Assembly: GCA_037954235.1 (NCBI GenBank)
Contig: JBBMOA010000002.1
Location: forward strand, 11,611,009 to 11,675,008
Origin: Aulostomus chinensis
Taxonomy: Eukaryota; Chordata; Actinopteri; Syngnathiformes; Aulostomidae
DNA length: 64,000 nucleotides
Direction of reading: 5' to 3'
The notes under the pieces were generated by a model. That model saw nothing but the letters and a program-made list of their open reading frames with translations. It was not told the DNA's origin and made no database searches. Positions 1 to 12,300 of the stretch are shown piece by piece; position 1 is the stretch's first letter, and each line of letters starts with the position of its first letter. Made by a program: the position numbers and the translations under genes.

Positions 1-523
1 TGAGGATCTGTTATGAGCTCTGGGGTAAAGGGCCAGGCAGGAGAAAATCAAAAATGTGTTTTCAAACCCACAGTGATGATGAACTCCACAGCCTCAATCT
101 TCCACGGGGCGTAACAGCGGTGCAGAGCGCAGCAGGTGGCATGGCAACTCTGAGGATACGGCATGGTCAGGGACAGTGTTGGCGCCGCCCTGTAGCTTGA
201 CGCAGGGGAAAGCATTACAGTCAAGCTGGGTTCTGTGTGGTTTCCTTCCTGTCTAGCAAGAGCAGTGATGGGGGTGGGGCGACGCAGCGTAACACAAGCT
301 TTTAATGGCAGGATCGCTATTCTTATATGTTGATTTTAAGACTTTTGTAAGGTGCTGAATGCTACAACCAGATTATTAATTGATCTTCATATTTAAGAAA
401 TACAGCTCCCATAAAACTACACCATGTGGCTTTTATTATTAGCACTTTTATTGGGGACATCATTGCCATTCACCTTATAGTAGTACACTTGGAATTTGGT
501 TTACATGTGATCACAACTGATTT

Positions 524-525
<2 letters not shown>

Positions 526-563
<38 letters not shown>
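526..563. repeat. (CA)n microsatellite
   Basis: Uninterrupted CA dinucleotide run of about 38 bp. Confidence 0.98.
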
Positions 564-564
<1 letters not shown>

Positions 565-2184
565 CTTGCTAACACTGCATGACCACCATTAGTCCTACCC
601 ACACAGGCTCTTCTGAAACATGTAAGATCATTTTAAAATGAATCATTTGTCAGTTCCAGCTGCTTGGACCCCCAAGTGAGTCCAGAACTAATACAAGCAG
701 GAACAAACAGTGTGATTTGAATGAAAGACGATATGAGGCACAACCAGAAGTCTCTCTCTGGAATGGTGAATCGTGCAGATGTTCTATCTTCATGATGTAT
801 TTACTTTTGCCTGCATCCTCACGTGCATGTTTCTGTTACACGATGGAACACTTACAAGAACTCACGACTCCTCTTTGATCGTGAGGAGACGTTCCTTTTT
901 CGAGAGGCATTCTAATTTATTTATGATGCAAAGAAACGTTTCAAAAACATTCTCAGCTTGGTCAGGATGATTTCTTATATACGCAACTTATCAGTCTGAC
1001 TCTTTAGCCTTCCAAACTAGTCATCACACCTTAACCACATAAGTGTGCCTGGCGTGTCTTGTGCTCTGGAAACGAGCACTTACAGTCTCCTCCTCCTCTC
1101 ATGGAGTGTGTGAGAGATGTTGGCAGGTAAACATCAAGGCCAACTACTAAAACAGTTCTTGCAGAGCAGGAGCCACTTCATACCAGAGAGAAGTGGATCT
1201 TTTGGGAATGTAACACGACAACTAAAACACCGTAACATCACACCTGGTTCACCCGAGGAAGATTTGGTGCATACGGCTGCTTCGTCACTCTCAGGTCGGT
1301 GTCGCCTCCGTCCCTGGCTGTGGTCACTGTGGCTGATAACAGGCTAAACAAAAAAACATGGTGCATTTATCAAATACTCCCACTAATCCTCCTACAGCGG
1401 GAATGATTGGTGTCCTGCCACTGAGAAATTGTTTACGTGGGCACAGCAGCATACATCTGTTGCTTATTTAAATCTCTTGACAGATTGTAAGATTTGTGAA
1501 AGATTTAACAGTAATTAGCGTTCTGCAACACATCCAGAAGGTCACACACAGTGCAGGTTCACACTGTGAAATTGTTTTTAGTAAAGCAGCCATCCTATTA
1601 AAGCCTGACTTCCAATAAATTACTTTTTTTTCTTTTTTTTCCAGTTGTGTTGATTTGATGTATTCTGGGCTCTTGATGGAATTTCAGCTACTCTTCAAAG
1701 GGTCACATCAACACATCCATAACTCTTGTTCATCCTCTCCAGAGCCAGAAGAGAAGACAGATCCCCTTCTCTCCTCCGTGCTGCAGCAGGGAGCGGAGGG
1801 CCTCGGAGACCAGCTGGGTACTTGTTAGCTTAGCACCATGAATGGTTGTGGATAGGAAGCGTGAGCACACCTCAATTCAGTCATTGAATATGCTTCAGTC
1901 TTTGCCTGCATTAAGGAGGGCTGTTCATGACACTCACTACAGAATAACAATTTAGCTTGGAAGGAGGAGAATTGAGAAGCCATGCTGCTACATCCACATG
2001 CTCCACACATATTGATATTCAACACTCATCATCATAAACAGTCTCTAGGATGCTCAGCTTACTCAATCATGCAATATTAGTATTTGTCTGACTGAAGGGC
2101 CAAAATAAAATGTCTCTGTACACTCCAGTGGAGGTAAACATGCACAGACATTGACTAATATTTTCAAGCACAAGATAAAATTAT

Positions 2185-2551
2185 CCACTCATTTTCTACT
2201 GCTTATCCTGTTAAGGGTCGCGGGGGGTGGAGCCTATCCCAGCATCTACGGGCGAGAGGCGGGGTTCACCCTGGACAGGTCACCAGTCCATCACAGGACC
2301 AACACATAGAGACAGACAACCATTCACACTCACAGTCACACCTACAGTCAATTTAGAGTATCAATCAGCCTCGTCCTCTCTTGATGTCTTTGGACTGTGG
2401 GAGGAAGCTGGAGTACCAGAGAGAACCCACACAGGAACAGGGAGAACATGCAGACTCACACAGAAAGATCCTGTGATGGAGCCGGGACTGGAACCTGGAA
2501 CCTTCTTGCTGTGAGGGGACAGTGCTGACCACTGCACCACCGTGCCACCAA
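2185..2551 (-). mobile_element. tRNA-derived SINE, copy 1 (family A)
   Basis: Inverted copy of a roughly 370-bp element whose plus-oriented version is at 63608-63980. Its head, CACGGTGGTGCAGTGGTC, resembles a pol III box A and GGTTCCAGTCC a box B, as in tRNA-derived SINEs; the far end is a GGATGGATGG-type tail. The copy is flanked by direct repeats ATAAAATTAT at 2175-2184 and 2552-2561, a likely target-site duplication. Confidence 0.85.
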
Positions 2552-3934
2552 ATAAAATTATAATTTACTCATTTAATAATGAATTGAGCAGAAACACATC
2601 ATTCATCCAGCTACAGTAAACACTGACAGCCACATCTTTCACTCCTCTGCAGCTCCTCCCTCACCTCTCAAGTACACCGGCAACACCTACATTGTTTTTC
2701 ATTAGGGTTTATAATAACCTTATTACGCATTTGCACTCACTATGTTCAGTAAAAATACACTAAAGGTTTTCTATTCAATGCTGCTCGCAAGACTTAGGGG
2801 TGGAAATCGATTCCTCAGTCCCCTTCTGTGAAACATCCCTGAATATTCACGGTCGCGATTGGATGATTTATTGATTTTGATGATGTCATCATGAAAAACG
2901 CCGCTCTTTTAAAAAAAAATGATGATGAGGAATTAAAGAGCGGCCTCAAAGGATAGACGGTGAGAAAATGGTTAAAGTAAGAAGGAATCGTCAGGAGCTC
3001 ATAAAAGATACATAAGGAGGGGGTTTGGGGGTCCCATTTGGTGAAAAGAGAGGACTGACAGCAAGGTGTTACATGAGGATCAGCAGAGGACTTATGAGAA
3101 CCTCATGAAACCCAAACACGCCAGAAAATAATGAAAAAGGACCAAAGCTGTGCGTGTTTGTGCAAGAATGGTCAAATGCACGAGCTTGTGAATCTCCAAG
3201 AGAAAAACTGTTTTTAGGAAACTGTGTGTAATGTTCGTGCAGCTGTAAAAAAAAAAAAGAAAAAAAAAAAGAAAAAGAAAAAGACTGACACTTGAAACTG
3301 CATTCATCCACAGTTTAAAGAAGAATCGTATTCGGGTGTACAAACAGAGGGGTTTTTTTTCCTGGGAAGTGGATAGAGTTTCTTTAAATCTCTATCAGTG
3401 AAGTCAGTGCAGGCAAGAAAACAAAGTGAGGTCTGGGTGAAAGGATTAAGGGAAGAAGAGGGCCCTGAGCAAAGTGCTGCTGCTGGTCTGATAAGCATGC
3501 TTAAGAGGCTGATTCACATTTGGCAGACATCAAACCATTACTGCTTGCACAGGACACAGGCGAAAATAAGTAGACGATTCAATTTTCTCAAAATGGAGCT
3601 AGAAACTTGTAGCGGCACAACTGAGGCAAGAACTCTCTGGTTCTGAATGGCCACAACTCACATCAGCAACTTGAATTATGTGGCTTACTTAAGTCATTCC
3701 GCCACCTATCGAGGTTAGATCATGTGGCGTGCAGCTCTGTAAATTAAACCCGATAGGCCTGAACAGCAATGCCGACCAAAACCAGCCGCAGCACTTTGCC
3801 TGGGGTCCTTATTTTGTTTTCAACCCAAACAAAAAATATTTTCTCCTTTAAGTCAGTGGTTTTCTTTAGTTCTTAATGGAAGATCAATGCATCTGATTTC
3901 AGCTCAAAGTACAAGTAGGAAATACTGCAGTTTA

Positions 3935-4019
3935 GGTACCTGACTGAGATTTAACATTTCTGTATTAATCCATAAAGGTACCTGACTGAGATATAACATT
4001 TCTGTATTAATCTATAAAG
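3935..4019. repeat. Two-copy tandem duplication, ~42 bp unit
   Basis: GGTACCTGACTGAGAT followed by TAACATTTCTGTATTAATC occurs twice head to tail, the copies differing at a few bases, so the duplication is recent. No coding role is apparent. Confidence 0.85.
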
Positions 4020-5354
4020 GGTTTGAGAAATAAACTGTTCAAACCCACATCTGATGCCTTTCTTGGTTACCTGATGATTGCCGAAAAAATAAAAAGCTCT
4101 GACCTCCAATACAGCCAGCAGCCCACTCTTCAGCAACTCAATGTCTTGATATATTTCCAAAACCTTTAGAAATATGGCTGACTTTCAAAAATAAAGATCT
4201 ATGTAATATTTCCCGAGGAAGAATTAAACTGTCACCCCCCCCCCTTAAAAAAAGCAAAACAAAAAAAACAGGGCCTCTAACTCGCAATGTTAAATGATGG
4301 GGAGAAAAAAATGAATCGGCCCCTAAATTTAATGAGTTTTTCCTGCAGTGCCCCTCCAGCAAGTTTCATGGAATTCTGCCTGCTGGTTTTTACATTATCC
4401 AGGCAGACAAACATTGCTCATATAAGCAATGAGACTGCAAACAACCTTGGCGATCCAATCCTCTGATACGACTCAGAAGCATCATTCCGTGCCTTCAAGT
4501 AACGACATTTCAACGCCGTGTGAAGGTCGGGTCATGTTTGGTCTCAGATGAGCTCTCTGGTCAAGTTTTGGGTGGTTTTTAAAAAGGTTTTGATTTGTGG
4601 CCTGAGACAGAAATTGAGCAGCTGTCTCCTGCTGCAGCGATGGTCAAAACAGTATTCTCTCCTGGCTGCTGGCAACAGAAATCAAACCCGTCTCCTTAGT
4701 GAGTCCTCCACTCCAACTCCACTCTCTACACAGATTTTCTCACTTCATAGTGATGTCAGATTTCTTTGTTACTCGTGGTCGTAATTATTACGACCACTAG
4801 ATTGCACTTGCAGTAAACATCAATACCACTTGTATTTCTGACCCATCTGGTGGTTTTTCATTGGAGGAGAGTCTCTAAATTTATATAAAGGCTCCAAACT
4901 GTTGATCAGAAACCTAAAAGCTATGAAGAAGCTCTGCGTGATGAAAGGCTTCCCCTCTAAATGAATAAACCTCAGACGGAGCCAAACATGAACCTGGGTG
5001 GGCAGACATCTGCCTTGACCCGCTGGATTTCAGCAGATTAATGGGGGAGAGGTGAGAGACAGGAGGGAGAGGGGAGGAGAGGAATCAGTACTGTTGTAAA
5101 CGGATTGATTGGGTGTAAACAAGATAAAATACATATGTATTACAAGCATGCATTAAATGAGAATTTGAAGGGCAGATTTGGGGCTCTAAATCTAGACACT
5201 AGTCTATTACACAAACTGGGGGAAAAAATGCAGTTGGACATGATTCCATCCATCCAGGAGTAAATGAGGCTGAGTCACTCATGTTTTTGTCTGAAGATGG
5301 CAGTACAATCAATGTTAACCCCAGTGTATCAACTACAGAAGGAGTCATACTCCT

Positions 5355-5411
5355 CCATCCATCCATCCTCTATACCGCTTAACCGTTAAGGGTCGCGGGG
5401 GGGGGGGGGGG
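5355..5411 (-). mobile_element. SINE family A tail fragment with poly(G)
   Basis: CCATCCATCCATCCTCTATA and the following GTTAAGGGTCGCGGGG match the terminal segment of the family A SINE, but only the tail remains and it runs into a poly(G) tract. Confidence 0.6.
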
Positions 5412-8400
5412 TGTCAGTCTGTCGCAGGGTCATAATACTCCTCTTGTGAATTGTAAAATCATTTTGGAGTAATTGAGGTTATTTTTGCAAACTTGACAGT
5501 TCCGCGATACTTGCTCAGTTGCGCGCACACACACACACACTGTACTTTTCCCTCTCTAAAAGGTTTTGTGCGTGTTTTATTTTGAAAAATCAATTTCAAG
5601 GACAATTCAACAATCATTTAGAGAAATGTTTAAAAAAAAACTCAGTTGGGTGTGGTTATTGCTCCCTTGGGTCATACAGCTCTATACGGTTCTGTAGTAA
5701 ACGGCTCGTCCGCTAATCAGCAGGAGAAGGTCGCCATGTTCAGTTGTTTGTTTAGCATGAACTTAATCTGGAAGTTCCATCATGTAAAATCTTCTGAGGG
5801 CCAAAAAGGGAACACAATGTATGAAGTGAGTGTGGCTGAAGCAGATTATAGTGAACTCACTGGCATAAAAATGTAAGCTGACAGTTGAAGAATCAAAACT
5901 AGATCCCGGCGCCTGGGTGGAAACACGTGGACAGCATGTTTTGTAACTGCCGGCTCCTCTTATTACTGTCCGACTCTCTCCAGTATGAAATCTCCTATGA
6001 AGGCACGATGCCAAAAAACCCAGCAGACAGTCGACGTGAGATACATCAGTGATTTCAAGCGTTTTGGTGTCTGTGTGCAGAGTAGCTGACACACATAAAA
6101 CTCACCCAACTTGTGTGTGAATGTCAATAATATTAATATATGTCACCACTTGGACTGTCATGAGGCTTTTACTGAAGCTAAAAATCATAAACACATTTAC
6201 ACTTTAATCAATATCACAGAAAATATGGTGCAGCAATCAGTGTTCCTTCTCTCCTGAGACGTCGCTGCCAAACACGTTAATACAACTTGAGGAATAATTT
6301 ATGGGTTGAGCGGCACCACGACAGCACTTGAACTGTTACACATCCCCCGATTGATTGAAAAGGCTTAGGAAAATAACGTTTTTCTGGGTTGCTCATAATA
6401 ACGCGCCGTATAATGTACCCCCCCCCCCCCACACACACACACACACAAAAAAGACTGATAATGGTTGTAGTGATGAAGGAGAGAGGATCCAAAAATGGCA
6501 CCAAATCCATTCAGTTTTATTTACAAACCTACATTTAAATGAGCTCTCTCTCGTTTTTTTTTTCTTCAGTGAGCGAGTTGAAACAGAGGACAAGGAAGCG
6601 ATGGGAGGTATATCAGAATTCTTATGGGGGGGGGGTGGTTCTAGCTGGAGATGACAGCAGGGTTGCTGTGTGTGGATTCAACAAATGATACAGACGAGTA
6701 TAAATGAAAAATAAAACTGACCAATCTGAGTTAATTATGTTTAAACCTACATGAGATTTCCTGCAATATAAGTAATACCATTCTTCCTTTTTTTTTTTTT
6801 TAAATGAGGGCTTATGTAAATTTCCATTCATCTTTGGATGATGGGTGGTTCCCTGGATTTGTTCCTGGTGGCTGGAACCTGTGGTATTAGCCAGAGAGAA
6901 GACTTTTAGCAATCATTGCTCTTAAATTCTGAACACCGTGATAATGTGGCAGCATCACCAGGACAATTTCATCAGTGACGTAACCCTGCCAGACGTGGAC
7001 TCAGGAGATCACACCAGAATCCATCTAATCAGCCTGGAGTTGAGTCCAGTGGTTGGGGTCAATCGGTGACCTTTGAGGGTGCAGGAGTGCGGTTGCATCC
7101 GAGGTTAGCACAGGTGTTGCTGTAGCTTCAGTTCAATCAGAAACTACGGTATTTCCTTCATTGTGGATTTGACTGGTTGAATTTAGCGTGACGACGCTTC
7201 TGTCGGCATTCGTCTTGTTTCAATGACTTTTGCTTCACCTCAGAAGCAGGCGAGAGGAGCAGAGAGCGGTCGGGGGAGGAGCGAGACAGATGGACACTTG
7301 TGTTTCTGCTGGTTGTCTTCACTCGTCCCACGATTGCAGTCGCACCTGAACCAGCATTCCTTCACTGGTGCTCCTCCTCTGCACGCTCCCAAACACCATG
7401 TGAGGTCCACGCGTTTACTACCCCGCAGGCGGAAACTTAGCCTGCAGCATGAAAACTTAATTAAATAAAATGAAAGCAGTAGAATGACACAATTGACAGT
7501 TGATAAAAGTTGATGCAGAGGACACAAGTGAGTGTCAGTTCATGTCATACATATGGAGTAGGTATAAAATCATTAAACATAAATAATTAATGTTTGGATT
7601 TTACTTTGGGTGTATATGAAAACAGACAGAAATAATAATAATACTCCTCCTTCCAAACTGCTGTACGCATTGATTTTATTTTAGAATCACGGAATTTGTT
7701 GAACTTCTTCGAATTACTTTCTCATGATATATTTGTGAGTTTTGATTGTTATTTCGGTATAAATCCACTGAAGGAATGGTTGTTAAGAGAGCATTAGAAC
7801 TGCGAGTGAGTTCTCTTATCACGAATAATTATGTGTGTCTGACAGCTGCAAAGTTGATTTTCCATAATGTTGATCAAACCAAATCGTTTCCAGTCTTCTG
7901 CAGTCGGTGAAGACCGACCGCGGCGCCTCCTCGGCTCACGCAGGCAGATTTTCTCAGCAAGTTGGAAAACATTCTAAACGTCACGAATGTGCTCAGTAAG
8001 TCTGTGATCGACGCGGCGAAGGCTTCGCTTTTCTCAAACGAGCTTTTTGTTTCGGGGTGTTGACACGTCATTTAAGCAGCCACCATGTGAAGAGGTTGTT
8101 TTCATGTATTTCTGTGAGATTTGGGTTGCGGTCTCCCACGGAGTCTCCTTTTCTTCATATTACATTCTTAACATGTCTGCTGCTGAACTTTGCAGACTGA
8201 CAGGTAATAAATATTAATATAGTTATAATGTCATACATATATATTGGAATATATATTAAATGTAATTATTACCAGGCAAACGTCTGACTTTGAAATGTCT
8301 GAGTGCTTCAGGAAACTTTATTTTTACTTCCATGTAGTCATTATTTTTGCTTCTTCTTTTTGCTTTTTTTAAATTGATCATTCCCCAGCGAATCACGAAC

Positions 8401-8935
8401 ACAAAACCAAATTACTCACACTTAGAACCAAATCTAAGCACACAGAATCTCTGACATTGTGTGCTTCACAAAGTCATTTTCACTAGCTGGTATACAATTT
8501 CTTTTGTGAATTAGTGTCCCCGAATGCCTCATTAATGAGGAGATGGGGAGGCTTGGCAGCAGTAGTGCAGCAGAGATTTTGTTTGGGTTCTTTTCGTCTT
8601 TTTTCTTTTTGATTCTACGATTTTAAATGAGCCTATGGCATATTTGACAGCAGTCGGTTCTGAGCAAGTGCGGTGATGGAGGCAACAGGAACAGGAGCTT
8701 GTTAAATGAACAACTGTAGCTTTCATTAAAATGACACTACTGAGGGATGGAAGTGTGTTGTACACACGCAGTGGGATGCCGGCACCCTGTACACATTTGA
8801 TCATACAGTAATTATCAGCGGTATTAAATCTGTTGTCCTAATGTGTAAATCAGGTATATGAGGAAAATGGTCTTAAATAGACATTTGCGACACTTTAAAC
8901 TGGACTTTTAAGGCAAGAAAACTTAAAAAAAAACA

Positions 8936-8941
8936 TTTATT
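8936..8941 (-). terminator. apip: Candidate APIP poly(A) signal
   Basis: AATAAA on the minus strand about 335 nt past the APIP stop codon, which would give a short 3' UTR. It is the first clear hexamer found downstream; cleavage-site context was not tested. Confidence 0.45.
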
Positions 8942-9276
8942 GATTGAAGCAAGGTTCACTGATCACTGATCAGTTGAGATGCACACTGTGGTCATGCCCG
9001 AGATAAGCTGAGATCTTGATCCAGCGCAGTGATGCTGGACGTTGATTTGCTGGCTAATGAGCTGTCCCACAGTGCTTTGCAACGAGGTCTGCAGGTGCTT
9101 CAGGGGATCACATGCATCCAATCTCCTCCAACCTCAATGTCTGCAACTTCCATCAATTTCCATCAAATATGAAGCGGGTCAGTGTGAAAGGCAAATGATT
9201 ACAGTCGGTTGATTCCCTGATTGAACGCCACTGACCTCTCTGCTACAAACGTCTTTTTACAAAGCACCAGAGGATG

Positions 9277-9376
9277 TCAAACGATTCCTTTCTCCTCTGT
9301 GGGGAGGGCTGAAGGGTCCAGTCCACACTGCTTCATCTGGACGGCGATGTCAAATAGGTAGTCATAGCATTCACAC
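9277..9376 (-). CDS. apip: APIP exon 7 (C-terminus and stop)
   Basis: Encodes [19 protein letters not shown] and ends EEKGIV followed by TGA at 9279-9277, the family's conserved C-terminus. Acceptor CCTGTAG. Confidence 0.97.
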
Positions 9377-12300
9377 CTACAGGGCAGCCAGATGAACACA
9401 TGAAATACATTTAAACCCATATTAAAAGGTCGTGAGACAAGCTCAGAGAAGTTTAAAAGCTCACATGGTTTTGGCTTTCTCCCATGACTCGCCCCAGACG
9501 TAGACCCCATGTCGTCGGACCAGGACAGCACATGAATCTGGGTATTCCTCCATGGCCCGAGCCATGCGGTCCTTCAGGTCCTTCTCTTCTGGCGTATTCT
9601 CAACGATAGGCACTCGCAGGATGTCATCATACCTGATCACGCAGCATAAGGTACATCATCCGGTTTCAGCCATCATCCGCAACTGTCATATTCAATTTTG
9701 ACAAAACTTGCCAGCTCTGCTTGTCAAGGCTTGATGCTTCTCTGCCATGCAGCCTGACAGAATGTGAGGAAATCAAAGTCGTGCCTTGGTGGTGGATCCA
9801 GCGTCAGGCTGAAACCAGCTTAGTCATCTATCAAACTTAAGTACATTTGCTGGTACCTGCTTTTAGAATGTGAGGATTTGCTTCTGTTGTGTAATATATT
9901 GAAACAAATGTACGACTGTGGAAGCAGGAACAATAAATCCAGTCAGAATACCTACTATTAAGAAACAACATCATTGTAGGGGCCCACATGTTTCAGCCTG
10001 ACATAGAAAGCAGGACAAGAAAGAGCAGATATATGAGCTAAGGGGTCAACCCAGCCAACACATGATGAGAGCTACTCTACACTGCCTTAACTGCCCATGA
10101 TGGCGACAGGGTCTTTGTTCTTCAAAGCTGGACTTTGTTCCCCCTCTAGTTGGGCAACACAGCGCAGTCCTGCAGACATTTGTAATGGCAGAAACTTCTC
10201 GGGGTGCCTCCGTTGGTGCTCCACGTCATGGACGGCTCCAGTGCATTTCAGGTGTTAGAATAAAAATGGAATTGTGACGCACCGACAAATTTACCCCCCC
10301 CCCCCCTTTTTTAACCATCAGTGCCAAGATACCTCAGTAATTAAGACTTTACCAAGCCAGTCTAGAGTGAGAAATGAATATATTTGGGAACTCTTTGGAC
10401 TTTGCCAGTTCTGACTGCTTGATTACATACTGATAGTTGGTGCCTGAGGTGCCTTTACGAATCCCCTTGATCATCTCCTGGTGTGTTATCCTGAACTCTT
10501 TGCCAGGATACAGCAGTGTTGCCATGACAGCAGCCTTGGAGTGGGTGTGTATAACTGCCTGTGCCCCTGTAGTTTTGCAAAGGAAAAGCAGATTTAGATT
10601 TTTGAGTGTTGTCTACAGGTACTGTTTTCGCTCCCCCCAAAAAAATGTTAAAGTAAAAAGGAATAATTGTAACAACTAGCAAGAGAAATCACGCCACCTG
10701 TCACAAATGATGAAAAACAAATGAAAAAAAAGAGTGCTACACGTGTGAAATCCGAGTTGTGTGAGAAGTAACGGACGCATTTGGAAGCTCCATCATGCAA
10801 ATTGCCGCACTCATTTGCAGTTTTGTAGAGTTTGCAGATGCAGCCTGTACACGTTCCTCTGGAGTTCCACGAAAGAAGCGTTGAGCAAGTACTGCCGACA
10901 AAAATCTGAAGAAATATTGAAACTGCTGTTCACAATATGCTTGCTTGACCATGAAATATAGAAAAACTGATTATTGCTATTACTATCATTGATACATCAA
11001 CATATCTGCTGGTGACTTTTTCATGCTGTTGATTTCTTACACGTCATGTCTTCATTTTTTTAATGTTCTCTTCGTTTTACTTTCAGCGCTAAAGGGCAGA
11101 TACTGAGACACCAATCAAAACTATTCATAACTAATCAATATTAATGATAATATTTCTCAGTTCAGTGCTGCTTGAATAAAACCCCTACAAGAGACAGAAA
11201 GCTTTTCAGAATAAACCTCTGCAATACCTCACAGGCTGCGCATCAGATGAAGTAGCTGTAGTAAAAATACTGCAGATGAGCGAATATGCAGTGCGATAAT
11301 AAGCAAAGAGTAAAGATGAAAAATATTTGGAGTCTATCAGGTGTTACAGGTGACATGTGAAGGACTAGATTTTTGCAATTCCAGTCAAACAACCAAGACT
11401 CAACTAAAAAGAGCCCACTATTGTCACATCATTATCTCAGAGTCATCGCTGGGCCTGGGCTCAGAGAGTGTGTGTGTTTAATCTCACCTCTCATTGTGTA
11501 GGCATTCATAAAAAGTGGGGTGCACTGACTCTTCTTCAGTTTCTTCCAGGCAGGAGGACAGCTGATGTCCCTCTCCTCCACATCACACACAAACATGTCA
11601 TCTGGCTGAGGAGCACAAACACAAGAAAGCTCCACTTTAAAACCCTGGAAACACTACGCTTACTATCCCTGCTGGTGCAGACAAAGAAACCTGCTCACCT
11701 GTATCCTCTCCTTCTGGACTCCTGATGGTGCAATGTAGATCTCGTCTCTGTGAGACAACCACAACAGGCTTTGTGTTCATTTCAAGAGGAAAGTCGAGAA
11801 CTGTCAGTCTGATCTGGAAGGAGAAATCCCCTCAGCTGACTGAATCCATGTTTGGAGGGTGCTACATATTTGTAGCAAGTGTTGGAGTTGGAAGTCTCCA
11901 GTCTTTTTAAAGGTGTCAGTTTGGTCTTGGAATCTGAAACATTTTTACTCTGGTCTTGTCTCCGTCTGGACCTAACGGGCTCAAGATTTTATGTCAAGAC
12001 CACAACTGTGGTGACATTGGTTAGTGCCAGCAAATCATCTGACTGGGGAGAAAGATGTCCTGCTACAACTGCAACCAATAACTTGACTTGACCAGCCACT
12101 TCTGAACAATACTGGAATCTTTTAGCAACTGCCCCCTATTGACCACTCCCCACCCTCCTTCACCGCTCCTCACCCTCCTTCACCGCTCCTCACCCTCCTT
12201 CACCGCTCCCCACCCTCCTTCACCGCTCCCCACCTCCCTTCACCGCTCCTCACCCTCCTTCACCACTCCCCACCCTCCTTCACCGCTCCTCACCCTCCTT

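Larger units (their letters stand above)
1..8930. other. Intergenic sequence beyond the APIP 3' end
   Basis: No conserved protein-coding exon was recognised on either strand. In human the neighbour on this side is EHF across a long gap, and no ETS-domain sequence is visible here. Contents: (CA)n at 526-563, a SINE at 2185-2551, a SINE-tail fragment near 5355-5411, a tandem duplication near 3935-4019, a palindrome at 4775-4797, C/G homopolymers and a CpG-rich patch at 7890-8075. Confidence 0.7.

Noticed and set aside
2227..2514. Similar frames in several places containing [20 protein letters not shown]
   Set aside because: All are translations of the family A SINE (copies near 2.2, 14.6, 21.6 and 63.7 kb).
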